A DNA stretch of 5,875 nucleotides from Bacteriovoracaceae bacterium (GTDB lineage: Bacteria; Bdellovibrionota; Bacteriovoracia; Bacteriovoracales; Bacteriovoracaceae), in assembly GCA_023151145.1 (NCBI GenBank), contig JAKLJM010000155.1, forward strand, positions 1 to 5,875. Reading direction: 5' to 3'. Position 1 is the stretch's first letter; each line of letters opens with the position of its first letter. Below are positions 5,584 through 5,875 of the stretch, piece after piece. Under the pieces are notes generated by a model. That model did no database searches. It saw only the letters and a list, made by a program, of their open reading frames with translations, and was not told where the DNA came from. The position numbers and the translations under genes were made by a program.

Positions 5584-5832
5584 TTAATTAATTTTTAATA
5601 GTTCCCACTTCTTTAATTTAGAGTGTGGGCGTGATTCAATAATCGTTACAGCATCACCAGTTTTTGCTGTATTTTTCTCGTCATGAGCGTGGTACTTCTT
5701 AGACTGGCTTACAAATTTACTGTAAACACTATCTTTAAAGCGACGAGTAACTTTTACTACAACAGTTTTGTCGTTTGAATCACTAACAACAACACCGTCA
5801 AGCGTTCTCTTAATTTTTTTTGTTTGTTCCAT
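5584..5832 (-). CDS. rpsQ: 30S ribosomal protein uS17 (S17)
   Basis: uS17 is an early-binding 30S protein with an OB fold that contacts the 5' and central domains of 16S rRNA. The 82 residues match the E. coli length (84). The core has LDGVVVSDSNDKTVVVKV (11-28), the Y-x-KF element (37-40), KKYHAHDE (45-52) and the hallmark GDAVTIIESRPHSKLKKW (59-76). His70 stands where Leu is common in the RPLSK motif. The N-terminus is Lys-rich; codons 4-7 contain a run of eight A (5814-5821). The start at 5830-5832 has AGAGG (5838-5842) 5 bases ahead, which overlaps the rpmC stop codon. Stop TAA. Confidence 0.98.
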   Translation of the reverse strand: MEQTKKIKRTLDGVVVSDSNDKTVVVKVTRRFKDSVYSKFVSQSKKYHAHDEKNTAKTGDAVTIIESRPHSKLKKWELLKIN

Positions 5833-5844
5833 ACTTTCCTCTTA
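5833..5844 (-). promoter_or_regulatory. rpsQ ribosome binding site overlapping the rpmC stop
   Basis: The rpmC stop TAA (5842-5844) runs directly into GAGG (5838-5841), which lies 5 bases before the rpsQ ATG. With a gap of only 9 bases, ribosomes finishing rpmC would end on the rpsQ loading site, so coupled translation is likely. Confidence 0.6.
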
Positions 5845-5875
5845 TTTGTTAGCTGATTTAGCCGTAAGAAGTCTC
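5842..5875 (-). CDS. rpmC: 50S ribosomal protein uL29 (L29), C-terminal end only (cut by window edge)
   Basis: Only the last ten codons and the TAA stop are in the window. They read RLLTAKSANK, which fits the C-terminal end of uL29, where the second helix ends in an Arg-x-Leu-Leu/Thr pattern followed by a short polar tail. The call rests mainly on place: rpmC directly precedes rpsQ in nearly all bacterial S10/spc clusters, and the 9-base gap and overlapping ribosome site fit an operon. uL29 sits at the peptide exit tunnel next to uL23 and uL24. Confidence 0.8.
   Translation of the reverse strand, partial: RLLTAKSANK

Noticed and set aside
1..5875. Search for internal promoters, terminators, tRNAs, repeats, insertion sequences or CRISPR arrays
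   Set aside because: Gaps are at most 27 bases and filled by stop codons and ribosome sites. No repeated units, inverted terminal repeats or stem-plus-T-run structures were seen.

Overview
The window is a stretch of the bacterial spc-type ribosomal protein operon, read entirely from the minus strand. In transcription order (from high to low coordinates) it runs: end of rpmC (uL29), rpsQ (uS17), rplN (uL14), rplX (uL24), rplE (uL5), rpsN (uS14), rpsH (uS8), rplF (uL6), rplR (uL18), rpsE (uS5), rpmD (uL30), rplO (uL15), secY, and the start of adk (adenylate kinase). Twelve genes are complete. rpmC and adk are cut by the window edges. All genes point the same way, with gaps of 9 to 27 bases and one 1-base overlap (secY/adk). 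No stretch over 30 bases lacks a gene, and I see no promoter or intrinsic terminator, so this looks like the interior of one long transcription unit.

Organism: the DNA is AT-rich by eye (GC not counted). Almost every gene has a clear purine-rich Shine-Dalgarno sequence, so it is an ordinary bacterium with anti-SD-driven translation. adk follows secY directly, without the rpmJ that follows secY in E. coli. uS14 is the short zinc-ribbon type. uL14, uS17 and uL5 otherwise look proteobacteria-like. Together these suggest a low-GC member of the former Deltaproteobacteria, perhaps Bdellovibrionota (a Bacteriovorax-type organism). This is a weak inference from memory of family features, not a search result.

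How the genes work together: the ribosomal proteins serve both subunits. uS17, uS14, uS8 and uS5 belong to 30S. uL14, uL24, uL5, uL6, uL18, uL30, uL15 and uL29 belong to 50S. uL5 and uL18 together bind 5S rRNA. SecY is the membrane channel for protein export, docking at the ribosome exit tunnel near uL24 and uL29. Adk balances adenine nucleotides.

I found no hidden new system. The points worth a second look are protein-level: a two-part charged N-terminal extension on uS5; non-consensus residues in normally conserved motifs of both 5S-rRNA-binding proteins (uL5 and uL18); an Arg in place of the usual acidic residue in the last SecY membrane segment; and the TAGTG stop/start fusion of secY and adk.
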